From Candidatus Bandiella numerosa (GTDB taxonomy: Bacteria > Pseudomonadota > Alphaproteobacteria > Rickettsiales > Midichloriaceae): a stretch of DNA of 64,000 nt. Below, in pieces: positions 54,301 to 63,174 of this stretch (the stretch's first letter is position 1; each line of letters begins with the position of its first letter). The stretch spans positions 620,001-684,000 of the forward strand of contig NZ_CP104164.1 in NCBI RefSeq assembly GCF_029981845.1, read 5' to 3'. Below the pieces are notes generated by a model that did not search any database, had not been told where the DNA came from, and was given only the letters and a program-made list of their open reading frames with translations. A program made the translations under genes and the position numbers.

Positions 54301-54426
54301 ATGTTAAATAATATGGTGGTGCAAATAAGGAGGTTAAGGAGTTGGCTGAGAAAGCTTTGGGAGGAATTTACAAAGTTACATGGTGAACATAGTGCTGTTT
54401 TTACAACAAAGTTTTTTGTAAATTGA
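54301..54426 (+). CDS. Possible 41-codon frame in the duplicated region (weak)
   Basis: A 41-codon frame starting MLNNMVVQIRRL at the place that corresponds, in the intact unit, to the cupin start MLNVLATV. It may be the decayed start of a second cupin copy or a chance frame. No further similarity is visible. Confidence 0.25.
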   Translation: MLNNMVVQIRRLRSWLRKLWEEFTKLHGEHSAVFTTKFFVN

Positions 54427-54473
54427 CAAAAATAAGGTGTTGTAATAGGATAAAGTATTAATTAACAAAACAA

Positions 54474-54896
54474 ATGATACAAATAATGAACAGTAAAAAA
54501 ATTATGCTATTGGCGGTTTTCTGTAGTGCGGTGGCGTTGAGTAGTGTAGAGGCATCACAAAATCATAACTCTAATTCACATTCATCCACATACATAACCC
54601 CTCCAGGATTTGTGGGACCAGATGCAGGTGGTGAAATGTCTGTTAAAGATCTTCTTGCAACAGCTCAAGATAATGTGAAGATGTACTTAAAGGGATATAT
54701 AATTAAACGTATTTCGCATGATAAGTATGTGTTTACAGATGGCACAGGAGAAGTGGTTGTGGAAATAGATAATAAAAATATGCCACAAGAACAAATAACG
54801 CCGAAAACATTGATTAAACTTTATGGAAAAGTAGACAAAGATTACTTTCCTTCTAAAATAGAAGTAGATGTTAAATCTGTAGAAATACAAAAATAA
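54474..54896 (+). CDS. BOF-family periplasmic protein (YgiW-like)
   Basis: A secreted protein of about 140 residues: signal peptide (IMLLAVFCSAVALSSVEA) and then an OB-fold domain with GPDAGGEMSVKDLLATAQDN, a strand KGYIIKRI, YVFTDGTGEVVVEID and LIKLYGKVDKDYFP, the pattern of YgiW/YdeI. Family members are linked to stress tolerance and cation binding in the periplasm. ATG at 54474 or 54486 are both possible. Confidence 0.85.
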   Translation: MIQIMNSKKIMLLAVFCSAVALSSVEASQNHNSNSHSSTYITPPGFVGPDAGGEMSVKDLLATAQDNVKMYLKGYIIKRISHDKYVFTDGTGEVVVEIDNKNMPQEQITPKTLIKLYGKVDKDYFPSKIEVDVKSVEIQK

Positions 54897-54918
54897 TCTG
54901 TGCAAATTATATTTCATG

Positions 54919-54980
54919 AGCTTTGTTGCCTAAAAAATTGAGAAGTAATTATACTCAGTATTTGTGTAGCAAAGCTTTTA
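54919..54980 (+). terminator. Weak hairpin after the BOF gene
   Basis: AGCTTTG (54919-54925) and CAAAGCT (54970-54976) can pair across a 44-base spacer, followed by TTTT. The stem is short and the loop long, so this is only a weak candidate. Confidence 0.25.
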
Positions 54981-55070
54981 GTATATCTAGTAATGCATAA
55001 AGATATATACATCAGTTGCGGCAACTTTAAAAGTCAAATAAAAATGAGGAAAAAATAGGTGATATATCCA

Positions 55071-55817
55071 TTAAATCTTCATATTATCATAAGCAGCAAT
55101 CACATTTTTAGGTAATATTTTTGATATTTCCTCGTATTCAATTTCATGCCCCATGTGCGTTAGTACTGCTAATTTAGGCTTAACCCTTTCTACTAATAAT
55201 AAAGATTTTTCAAGATATGAATGTGTTGGAGCATAAGAGTACCTTAAACAATCTACAATCCACACATCTAAATTTTCTAATTTTGCCAAGGATTCTTCCG
55301 CTATCTCATTAAAATCTGTAGAATAAGCTATATTGTTCAATCTTATGCCCTGTGATACAATAGAACCATGAACTTGATCAAATGCTACAACATCTATATC
55401 ACCTATTTTTTGAAGTGGCTCAAGCTTTATTCTTCTAAGTAACGGATAATATAATGGATCAGAAGTTTTGAAAATATAATCATATCTTGCATTTAGGTTG
55501 TCAAAAGTATCATTATCGATATATGCATCAATTGGCTGACTGTTTTTACACAACCTCTTCACATCATCTATACCTGCCACGTGGTCAGAATGGTCATGTG
55601 TATATATAATTGCGTCAATTTCCCTAATATCATTTTCCAGACACTGCTGTCTCAAATCTGGCGATGTATCTATAAGTATTTTTATTTTTTGTGTTTCGAC
55701 AAATATGGAAGCTCTTTTTCTTTTATTTTTGATATTATTAGATTTACAGACGAAGCAATCACAATTCAAACTCGGTACTCCATGAGAACTACCACACCCT
55801 AAAATAGTAACTTTCAT
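55071..55817 (-). CDS. Metallo-beta-lactamase-fold hydrolase (PhnP-like)
   Basis: A 248-residue cytosolic metal hydrolase. Seen: GCGSSHGVPSLNCDCFVC with clustered cysteines, IDTSPDLRQQC, the metal motif YTHDHSDHVAGID (HxHxDH), and later LTHMGHEIEY. This is the PhnP-type phosphodiesterase branch. In rickettsial genomes it follows tatD, as here with a 5-base gap, but its substrate is unknown. Confidence 0.9.
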   Translation of the reverse strand: MKVTILGCGSSHGVPSLNCDCFVCKSNNIKNKRKRASIFVETQKIKILIDTSPDLRQQCLENDIREIDAIIYTHDHSDHVAGIDDVKRLCKNSQPIDAYIDNDTFDNLNARYDYIFKTSDPLYYPLLRRIKLEPLQKIGDIDVVAFDQVHGSIVSQGIRLNNIAYSTDFNEIAEESLAKLENLDVWIVDCLRYSYAPTHSYLEKSLLLVERVKPKLAVLTHMGHEIEYEEISKILPKNVIAAYDNMKI

Positions 55818-55822
55818 TTTTT

Positions 55823-56602
55823 TTATTTTACTTTAGCCTTATTGAATAAATTAAAAAAGTTATTTGTTGTTATACCTATAAAATCATCCAAACCTACATC
55901 CAATAACTTAGCCATAAATTCTGCAGTATATTTGATGTACGAGGGTTCATTATCTTTCCCTCTCATTGGAACTGGTGCCAAATACGGAGCATCAGTTTCT
56001 ATCAAAATTCTTTCATGAGGAATCTGTTTGAATGTCTGCTGTATATCTTTTGCATTTTTAAACGTAACAATCCCTGAGGCTGAGATGTATAATCCCATAT
56101 CTATGCACTCTTTAGCAAGCCAATTACTTGCAGTGAAACAATGAATTACTCCTGAAAATCTCTTTTTCAACATATATTTTTTCAATATTTCAACCGTATC
56201 CTTGTCAGCTTCTCTAGTATGTACTATTATAGGCAATAAAGATTCTTGAGATGCTATTATGTGTTCAATAAAACTTTCTTGTTGAATTTTTTCATTGTCC
56301 TTTGAGTAATAATAATCCAGCCCAGTCTCACCTATACTGATTAATTTGTCTCTGTTAGTATATTTCAATATTTCTTTTGCTTTAACAACACCTTCTTCAG
56401 CTAAATTGAGCGGGTGGTTACCAATGGAACAAAACACACCTTCATTTAAGTTGCTAATACTGTATATACGCTCAAATTCACTTATTTTAGTGCAAATTGT
56501 TTGCATAACACCAACACCATTCTTCTTTGCACGCTCAATAACACTTTCTAGATCACTATAAAGCACTTCGAAGTCAAGATGACAATGAGAATCAACTATC
56601 AT
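55823..56602 (-). CDS. tatD: TatD-family metal-dependent hydrolase
   Basis: A 259-residue TIM-barrel hydrolase related to DNA 3'-5' exonuclease TatD. Seen: the N-terminal VDSHCHLDFE metal motif, SIGETGLDYYYSK, VIHCFTASN and LIETDAPYLAPVPMRGKDNEP. It may act in DNA repair or RNA turnover. It lies 13 bases behind nrdB and 5 before the PhnP-like gene. Confidence 0.94.
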   Translation of the reverse strand: MIVDSHCHLDFEVLYSDLESVIERAKKNGVGVMQTICTKISEFERIYSISNLNEGVFCSIGNHPLNLAEEGVVKAKEILKYTNRDKLISIGETGLDYYYSKDNEKIQQESFIEHIIASQESLLPIIVHTREADKDTVEILKKYMLKKRFSGVIHCFTASNWLAKECIDMGLYISASGIVTFKNAKDIQQTFKQIPHERILIETDAPYLAPVPMRGKDNEPSYIKYTAEFMAKLLDVGLDDFIGITTNNFFNLFNKAKVK

Positions 56603-56615
56603 TATCTGTAATAAG

Positions 56616-57593
56616 CTATTTATCTTTAAAAATTATAAAAGCATCTTCCCAGGAGCCACTAGTAGCTGATTTAGCATATTCCGTAACCCTATTTTCAAAA
56701 AAATTAGTATGCTCTGGAGCATTTAGAATTTCATCTAACCAAGAGAGAGGGTTTTTTGGTATTTTATATATACTCTCTAGCCCTAATTGGTTTAATCTTC
56801 TATCAGCTACGAATCTTATATAGCTTTTGATGTCATGTGCATCCATTCCTTCAATCGCGCCATCAAATTTAAATGCAAGGTCGATAAAGGCATCTTCGTG
56901 ATGAACAATATCTCTGCAGGCTTGATACAGAAAATTTTTCAAATCATCATTCCAAATCTCTTTATTCTCATGAATAAAAGTTTTAAATAATTTAATAATT
57001 GATAAAGTATGCAGCGTTTCATCCCTAACAGACCATGCAACGATCTGCCCCATCCCTTTCATTTTACCAAATCTTTGAAAATTGAGCAACATCGCAAATG
57101 AAGCAAACAACTGAAGCCCTTCTGTAAATGCACCAAAAACCGCAAGAGTCTTTGCTATGTCAGCTTTAGAATTAACATTAAATTGTTGCATATAATCATA
57201 TTTATCCTTCATCTCTTTGTACTTCATAAATGCCTGATATTCTACCTCAGGTATCCCCAATGTATCCAAGAGGTGCGAATATGCATCAATATGAATTGTT
57301 TCCATATTGGAAAAAGCCGAAAGCATCATTTGAATTTCAATTGGTTTGAAAATTTTTGCATAATGTTGCATATAACAATTATTAACTTCTATGTCCGCTT
57401 GAGTGAAAAATCTAAATATCTGCGTTAAAAGATGCTTCTCTTGCTCTGTTAACTTCTTTCTCCAATCTTGCACATCATCTGCCATTGGAACCTCTTCAGG
57501 AAGCCAGTGTATCTGCTGTTGTTTTTTCCAAGCATCATATGCCCAAGGGTAGTGAAATGGCTTAAAAATAGGTTCTGCATTTAATAAAGACAT
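56616..57593 (-). CDS. nrdB: Ribonucleotide reductase class Ia, beta subunit
   Basis: NrdB carries the diiron-tyrosyl radical cofactor that starts reduction of ribonucleotides in NrdA. The 325 residues contain the metal ligands Asp67 (FTQADIEVNN), Glu98 and His101 (METIHIDAYSH), and the radical tyrosine Tyr105, then HTLSIIKLF and HHEDAFIDLAF. nrdA is not beside it. nrdR at 48011 would be its regulator, but no clear box pair is seen upstream. It leads the nrdB-tatD-MBL operon. Confidence 0.96.
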   Translation of the reverse strand: MSLLNAEPIFKPFHYPWAYDAWKKQQQIHWLPEEVPMADDVQDWRKKLTEQEKHLLTQIFRFFTQADIEVNNCYMQHYAKIFKPIEIQMMLSAFSNMETIHIDAYSHLLDTLGIPEVEYQAFMKYKEMKDKYDYMQQFNVNSKADIAKTLAVFGAFTEGLQLFASFAMLLNFQRFGKMKGMGQIVAWSVRDETLHTLSIIKLFKTFIHENKEIWNDDLKNFLYQACRDIVHHEDAFIDLAFKFDGAIEGMDAHDIKSYIRFVADRRLNQLGLESIYKIPKNPLSWLDEILNAPEHTNFFENRVTEYAKSATSGSWEDAFIIFKDK

Positions 57594-57779
57594 GACAATT
57601 TTTTATAATAATGACTATATGTTTTATAGATTTTTTTTAATGTTTTTACAATTAAATAATTATTTATTTTTGTTACAATTACCTAAAATAAATTGGTATA
57701 TAATCTACTTAACTTATATATTGCATATAGATTAGTTTATGATACTTTACTAAAAATTTGAAGTTTAGATGGTATAGCA

Positions 57780-58406
57780 ATGTCAAACATTATTATTGGT
57801 GTATCAGGTCCTTCTGGCTCAGGGAAAAGTCTGTTTAGTAAGAGTATTTCATGTAATTTTGATCTAAATAACGAAGTAGTAATCATCAGTGAAGATGGTT
57901 ATTATAAGAATCGCCCCGACTTAACATTTGAGGAAAGAAGCTTACAAAATTATGATCACCCAGACGCATTTGAACATGAATTACTTTTTAAACATCTGCT
58001 AGACCTCAAGTCTAAAAAATTCATTAATGTGCCACAATACGATTATGTTAGCCATTTAAGAAAAAAAGAAACAACAAAAATACTACCATGTTCAGTTATT
58101 ATTTTAGAGGGAATTTTACTCTTGGCTGATGAAAAAATAAGGCAAATTACTGATATAAAAATTTATATGGATTCTCCACTTGATATTTGTTTATCAAGAA
58201 GAATATACAGAGATTCAGTTGAAAGAGGAAGAGATATAGAATCTGTAATAACTCAATATAATAATCATGTTAGACCGATGTATTTTAAATTCGTCGAACC
58301 CTCCAGAAAACATGCTGATATTATTGTGCCTAAGGGGGGAAAAAACCATATAGCAATTGACGTAATAAAAGCAAAGATAGCTCAATTAATTAACCAAAAC
58401 AACTGA
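57780..58406 (+). CDS. udk: Uridine kinase
   Basis: Uridine/cytidine kinase that phosphorylates imported pyrimidine nucleosides. The 208-residue protein has the P-loop GVSGPSGSGKSLF, NYDHPDAFEHELL, YVSHLRKK and ILEGILLLAD, and RIYRDSVERGRDIESVI. It is followed after 5 bases by the nucleoside transporter nupC, giving a salvage pair. A TATAAT lies at 57699-57704, but its -35 partner is poor. Confidence 0.95.
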   Translation: MSNIIIGVSGPSGSGKSLFSKSISCNFDLNNEVVIISEDGYYKNRPDLTFEERSLQNYDHPDAFEHELLFKHLLDLKSKKFINVPQYDYVSHLRKKETTKILPCSVIILEGILLLADEKIRQITDIKIYMDSPLDICLSRRIYRDSVERGRDIESVITQYNNHVRPMYFKFVEPSRKHADIIVPKGGKNHIAIDVIKAKIAQLINQNN

Positions 58407-58411
58407 ATCTC

Positions 58412-59635
58412 ATGCAATATTTTCACTGTATATTAACGATTTTTTTAACTCTATTAGTTGCTTTTCTATTAAGTAATGATAGAAAAAACATAAATTATAA
58501 AACTGTGGCAATTGGTTTGTTTTTTCAATTACTTTTTGCTGTGACCCTTTTTAAAATTCCTGCTATATCTAATATATTTTTTGGGTTTAACAATATTTTA
58601 GAAGCAATTGCAAAATCTACCACCCATGCAACAACATTTGTTTTTGGTGGATTAGCGAATCCACCTGAGCAATCTGGTCTTGGATATATTCTTGCTTTTC
58701 AGGGATTTCCAGTTTTAATTACGATTTCTGCACTGAGCTCAGTTTTAACATATTGGAAAATATTACCATTTATCATTAACATATTTTCAATGATCTTTAG
58801 AAAAATATTAAACATAGGTGGAACTTTAGGATTTGCTGTATCTGCTAATATATTTTCTGGGATGAGTGAAACTCCATTAGTTATAAACATCTACCTAAAG
58901 CGTTTAACCCATAGTGAAATTTTTTCATTAATGGTTTGTGGAACATCAGCTGTCGCAAGCTCAGTTATGGTGCTATACTCAATGATTTTAAAACCAATTG
59001 CAGAAAATCCTCTAGGACATATAATCACTTCAGTTTTAATTAGTATACCAGCATCATTGGTTATTTCTAGAATTATAATACCTGAAACCTCAGAGGTTTC
59101 TGAAGGCAAAGATTCAAATTATTCACAAGCAAAAAATACATTAGATGCACTTTATACTGGCATTATTGATGGTGGTAAGGTAATCATAACAATTCTTGCA
59201 ATGCTGATAGGTTTTATTGCATTGATTGATTTGCTTAACCAAATAATTATTGCAATTAATCCTACTGAATATGATATAACAATTCAAAAAGTATTAGGTT
59301 GGATTATGTACCCAGTTGCCTGGATTATAGGAATCCCGTCTAATGAAGCAGGCATCGCAGGTTCACTCTTAGGTACAAAATTTATATTAAATGAGATAAT
59401 TTCATTCCAAGAGTTAGTTAAAATTAGTGCTGAGCTAAGCTTTAGAACAAAAACAATGATGATATATGCATTATGTAGTTTTGCTAATTTAGGAAGTATT
59501 GGTGTTATGATTGGGGTTTATGGAACATTAATTCCCGAAAGAAAAAATGAGGTTATTAAATTGTGTTTTAAAGCAATTTTAGCTGGCACATTAGTAAACC
59601 TTTCAATTGCAAGTATCATTGGGGCATTGATTTAA
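58412..59635 (+). CDS. nupC: Concentrative nucleoside transporter (NupC/CNT family)
   Basis: A 407-residue inner-membrane symporter with about ten hydrophobic helices. Seen: FVFGGLANPPEQSGLGYILAF, GMSETPLVINIY, GTSAVASSVMVLY, IPSNEAGIAGSLLG and the C-terminal SFANLGSIGVMIGVYGTLIPERK, all in the CNT order. It would import nucleosides from the host or medium for udk. Confidence 0.94.
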   Translation: MQYFHCILTIFLTLLVAFLLSNDRKNINYKTVAIGLFFQLLFAVTLFKIPAISNIFFGFNNILEAIAKSTTHATTFVFGGLANPPEQSGLGYILAFQGFPVLITISALSSVLTYWKILPFIINIFSMIFRKILNIGGTLGFAVSANIFSGMSETPLVINIYLKRLTHSEIFSLMVCGTSAVASSVMVLYSMILKPIAENPLGHIITSVLISIPASLVISRIIIPETSEVSEGKDSNYSQAKNTLDALYTGIIDGGKVIITILAMLIGFIALIDLLNQIIIAINPTEYDITIQKVLGWIMYPVAWIIGIPSNEAGIAGSLLGTKFILNEIISFQELVKISAELSFRTKTMMIYALCSFANLGSIGVMIGVYGTLIPERKNEVIKLCFKAILAGTLVNLSIASIIGALI

Positions 59636-59816
59636 ATATTTTTACTCTAACGCCAACCATATAGGATTGAGATTGATAATGTTTAAATAAACTATGCCAA
59701 AAAATAGACAAAAATAGTCGATACTATCAGCATCAACTTATATTATTTCTTTGATTTTTACTCTAAGCTTATTGCCAAAATATCTCTACTATTTGGTAGC
59801 AAGGTTAGCTTTTAGC

Positions 59817-60368
59817 CTAAAAGTGAGAAAATTCTTTTAAAAATTCAATTTCTTCTTTGGTAGATTCGCGCCTTAATGCTTTATTTCTTCCAGGAAAGCG
59901 GCCAAAACGAGCTATCAAATCTTCATGCATTATTGCAAATTTATAGGATTCTTTATCTAAGTTAGTAAACTTATTTACAGAAATTTTCTGATCATCTACA
60001 TTCTCACTGTGCATAAATGGTATGTACAAAAATTGCTTATGATCTTTATTTGTAAGTTGTTCATCAAGTTTATTTTCTATACTATGGTGAGCCAACTTTA
60101 AAGCTTTATAATCTGTTGCAAAAGCTTTAGCTTCTCCCCTAAACATATTTCTTGGAAATTGATCAAAAAGTATAATAAAGGAAAGAATCAATTCTATATC
60201 ATCTATCTTGCAACTATCCGGCAAAGATAAGGCTTGATTATATGTATCTAGAAATTTATTATTTAACTCCTTATCAAAATTTTCATTTTTTGTATACCAA
60301 AAAGGCTTGACCTTATGACTAAACCAAAATGACAAAATATCATTTTTATATTTATAATAATTCTGCAT
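59817..60368 (-). CDS. DUF924 family protein
   Basis: A 183-residue cytosolic helical protein of the DUF924 family, of unknown function. Seen: ILSFWFSHKVKPFWYTKNENFD at the N-terminus, the family motif ILFDQFPRNMFRGEAKAFATD, YIPFMHSEN, and FGRFPGRNKALRRES. A fold related to TPR proteins has been assigned to the family. It stands alone at the edge of the repeat-bounded island. Confidence 0.9.
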   Translation of the reverse strand: MQNYYKYKNDILSFWFSHKVKPFWYTKNENFDKELNNKFLDTYNQALSLPDSCKIDDIELILSFIILFDQFPRNMFRGEAKAFATDYKALKLAHHSIENKLDEQLTNKDHKQFLYIPFMHSENVDDQKISVNKFTNLDKESYKFAIMHEDLIARFGRFPGRNKALRRESTKEEIEFLKEFSHF

Positions 60369-60630
60369 AAAATGTATTCATAAAATTCTAATTTAATTGA
60401 AGGTGAAGAAAGTGATTGGCTGAAGCAACCCAATGAGTCAGACCTAAATCGACTCAAAAAGAGAGATAATATACTTGCAAAATCCTATCACATTTTAACC
60501 ACCTAAACAATATCAATATATTGGATATTGTGAGTATATTTCCGCTATTTTATTACTTTTTATCATAATTTATCCTTTGTCACATGTCCAACCAACTAGG
60601 ATCACTTCTGTCTACTTGGTGTCCCCTTCG
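60369..60630. other. Gap at left edge of island, unexplained open frame
   Basis: No gene is supported. On the + strand 60384-60506 is open for 40 codons (IEGEESDWLKQPNESD and on) without a start codon, and on the - strand 60581-60640 is an open frame ending in SDPSWLDM. Both look like coding fragments of something lost, but I cannot name it. Confidence 0.35.
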
Positions 60631-60720
60631 TCTTTTTTCATATTTATTTTTTTCAGATTTTATAATTTTATAATCTTTTATTCAATCTCATAATTCTATT
60701 CTCGTTTTAACTTGACGGTG
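60631..60720 (-). repeat. 90-bp inverted repeat, left arm of island
   Basis: Matches 61861-61950 in inverted orientation with about four mismatches in 90 bases, including a 50-base stretch beginning CACCGTCAAGTTAAAACGAG that is identical. Read outward, each arm holds SEKNKYEKR in one frame with a silent change (GAA/GAG), so the arms derive from a protein-coding mobile element. The transposase itself is not present. Confidence 0.85.
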
Positions 60721-60775
60721 CCGAGATTACTCTCTTTTTTTTATGTACTCTGCTTTTGTTAAACACAAACCTCAA

Positions 60776-60845
60776 ACTGCCGTATGCGACATCGCTTGTA
60801 CGGTGGTGTGAGAGGGGGGTGTGTAATGCGCCTCTCTACTGGATT
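60776..60845 (+). mobile_element. Group II intron 3' end remnant (domains V-VI)
   Basis: The 9-bp stem ACTGCCGTA/TACGGTGGT (60776-60784, 60799-60807) and the string GTATGCGA...CGCTTGTACGG fit domain V. The tip reads GCGA-CA-TCGC, so the GNRA tetraloop is missing. The following GAGAGGGGGG...GCGCCTCTCTACT is like domain VI and its 3' end. No reverse transcriptase frame lies upstream, so this is a degenerate fragment. Confidence 0.65.
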
Positions 60846-60894
60846 GCCCTGGTTTTTTGAGAGGGACATGTCTTAATAAATCCTAAAATATTAT

Positions 60895-61620
60895 CTATAA
60901 ATCTAATAATCCATCTTGATCACCAATTAGCCCTAAAGAATTCTCAAAAATTAGCTCAACATTTTTAGCAACACTACAAGCTAATTTATGCACTTCTGGA
61001 GTAGTATATACCCCTATAGCTATAGTTGCGACCAAAAATCCTATACTTATCTTTTCTATACTAGAATCGGCATTAGTAGGATAGATATTAGGGTAAATTG
61101 CTTTATTAACATTATTACTAATTTGTTTGAATAGGAATGAACTAGGGATAGCATAACCTATCCAAGTTGCGGAATAAGCCGTAATATATGCAAATTTAGA
61201 TATAGTAGCAACACTTGCTTGGTATGGCTTCCATACAATTGGAATTACTTCTCCTTTTACATCAGAAAGCCAGTTCAAAATCCCATAAGCATCTATATTA
61301 TTACCGAGTATATAATCTACCAAAAATCCTTTTTCTACTACTATTTCTATTTTCTTAGCAGAAGCTTGAGCATAATTTAAAATTATATCTCCTTGTTTTA
61401 TAAAAGTATATAAACCTATAAACTTTGATAATCTATCGCCTAAAACTTGTTGTCCACCAGCAAATTTACAAGAAATATATTGAGTAGTGTAAAAAGCTGT
61501 TAATGGTCCAATGGATATAAATGTTAGATAGGCTGCGTAATTAACTGCACCAGATACACTGCCGACTATAAATCCATAAGCATTACTTAATTGTGTTTTT
61601 AAATTAGACATATTAGACAT
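60895..61620 (-). CDS. Orphan membrane-associated protein within island
   Basis: A 241-residue protein with moderately hydrophobic segments rich in Ala, Ile, Gly and Tyr (about residues 15-45, 155-175 and 205-220) that could cross or contact a membrane; no signal peptide and no recognised family. It is the only gene between the 90-bp inverted repeats, so it is cargo of the island or simply a gene trapped between two insertion remnants. Function unknown. Confidence 0.6.
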   Translation of the reverse strand: MSNMSNLKTQLSNAYGFIVGSVSGAVNYAAYLTFISIGPLTAFYTTQYISCKFAGGQQVLGDRLSKFIGLYTFIKQGDIILNYAQASAKKIEIVVEKGFLVDYILGNNIDAYGILNWLSDVKGEVIPIVWKPYQASVATISKFAYITAYSATWIGYAIPSSFLFKQISNNVNKAIYPNIYPTNADSSIEKISIGFLVATIAIGVYTTPEVHKLACSVAKNVELIFENSLGLIGDQDGLLDL

Positions 61621-61860
61621 AATGTTTTAGGAATGAGGTTATTTACCATTAACAATTGCTTTAAAATCAGAGCCGGGTCAATCATTTTCTTTGTGTAAGT
61701 TAAATTATTTTTGGTCAATCATTTTCCAGGGCAATTGCATGAGATTCTTAATTTGCACATGTAAAATTTCAGTAGACTAAGGCTTTGTTTTGTAACCTAT
61801 CATACTATCCTGTTTAACAAAAATTAGGCAGCTTTTTTAGAATTTTGCATTCCTGAAGGA
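61621..61860. other. Gap at right side of island with 14-bp direct repeat
   Basis: GGTCAATCATTTTC occurs at 61676-61689 and again at 61713-61726, 37 bases apart. ATTGCCCTGG (60843-60852) reappears inverted as CCAGGGCAAT near 61727, possibly a nested inverted repeat, though ten bases could be chance. No coding frame is supported. Confidence 0.45.
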
Positions 61861-61950
61861 CACCGTCAAGTTAAAACGAGAATAGAATTATGAGATTGAA
61901 TAAAAGATTGTAAAATTATGAACTCTGAAAAAAATAAATATGAGAAAAGA
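61861..61950 (+). repeat. 90-bp inverted repeat, right arm of island
   Basis: Partner of 60631-60720. It reads outward (+ strand) from CACCGTCAAG to the end of a short frame MNSEKNKYEKRLRV. From here to 62051 no gene is supported. Confidence 0.85.
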
Positions 61951-62051
61951 TTAAGGGTATAAGGTCAAATTTTATTCGGTTAGTAATCATAATTTGTGTA
62001 CTCTGATTAAGCGCTGACTTATTGATTTTGAGCACCCGTTAAGTTTTTTTA

Positions 62052-63119
62052 TTAAGGGGTTAAATTTCTCTCTTGAAATAATATAGCAGAGCCTTCATGA
62101 TACGGAATTTGATTTTTGTTATCTGCAATTGCTTGCAAAGAAGGTAAGTTAAATACAGGGTGAATTTTTTTAAGAGTGTTGATGTTATTAACTATTAATT
62201 TTGCTAAGTTATAGATCGTTAGTTTATCAGTATTGCTTGAAGAAATAAGTAAAGTAGGGCTACCAAAAGTTTGAGTACCAATCGGACTTCCTAGATATGT
62301 CCCACCAGGAATTACCTGTTTAATTATGAAGTCATTAGATGAAGATATATCATTTATTAATTTATCATCAATAGGCACTAATTTTACCTCACAAAAATTA
62401 GCAATATCATTGACGTACATATTAGGGATTACACCGTAAATAAATGTTGCATTTACTCTGCCTGAGCATAATGCATTAGTTTTATCTTGGTAATCTATAT
62501 ATTCAATTCCACTTAAATCCTGATATGTCCATTTTTTTTGCTTCAATATTTTTTGTAAAAAAACATATGTAGCGGAATATTTACCACCAACATCAATAAT
62601 GGTGTTTTTAATGTCATCAATACTTTTGATTTTAGAATTCTTTTTGATTAAAACATTTAAAACTTCAGCATTTAATGCCATAACAAATCTGTAATTTTTG
62701 GCTAAGCTGTCTTTATCTTTGTTATTTTGAATTTCGTCAAATACAAGGCTAGCTGGGGCAATTGCAAAATCAACATCACCTTTATTTAATTTATCAATGC
62801 TTTGTAAGCTTCCTAAAGTTGATTTAATTACGCAGTTAAAGCCTGTGATATGTTGATTGTAGTTTACTAAACTACAAATTACCTGTCCTATGCTATTATT
62901 TGAATGACTTGTAGCAATTGTTATTGTTTTTGGGTTAAAAAATTCCTTCTTTTTAACTTTTTTATCGGTAGTAATTTTTACCTGACTAGTATCGTCTTTG
63001 GAATTTAAATTTTTATCTTCAAAAGGATTTTGGGGCTTTTCAATTGCAAAAACTGTATCTGTATTGATAAGCATAATGCACAGTAAGATGAAAAGCGGTT
63101 TAATTTCGATCTTAATCAT
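62052..63119 (-). CDS. TAXI-family TRAP transporter substrate-binding protein
   Basis: A 355-residue periplasmic binding protein. A signal peptide (PLFILLCIMLINTDTVFA) precedes a lysine/aspartate-rich linker and the binding domain, with ITIATSHSNNSIGQVICSL, a TAXI-type start, GDVDFAIAPASL, VGGKYSATYVFLQKIL and GGTYLGSPIGTQTFGSPTLL. TAXI proteins feed a TRAP permease with organic acids or amino acids. No permease gene is beside it, as in other Rickettsiales. Confidence 0.88.
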   Translation of the reverse strand: MIKIEIKPLFILLCIMLINTDTVFAIEKPQNPFEDKNLNSKDDTSQVKITTDKKVKKKEFFNPKTITIATSHSNNSIGQVICSLVNYNQHITGFNCVIKSTLGSLQSIDKLNKGDVDFAIAPASLVFDEIQNNKDKDSLAKNYRFVMALNAEVLNVLIKKNSKIKSIDDIKNTIIDVGGKYSATYVFLQKILKQKKWTYQDLSGIEYIDYQDKTNALCSGRVNATFIYGVIPNMYVNDIANFCEVKLVPIDDKLINDISSSNDFIIKQVIPGGTYLGSPIGTQTFGSPTLLISSSNTDKLTIYNLAKLIVNNINTLKKIHPVFNLPSLQAIADNKNQIPYHEGSAILFQERNLTP

Positions 63120-63174
63120 CAGATAAATGTTAAATTGCTTAAGGAATATTGCACGATTTTAAATTTTAAATCAA

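Noticed and set aside
57594..57779. NrdR box pair upstream of nrdB
   Set aside because: Several ATAT-rich words are present, but none matches the box pattern at the required spacing.
60263..60457. Minus-strand frame before DUF924
   Set aside because: It overlaps the DUF924 gene in a different frame and has no recognisable features.
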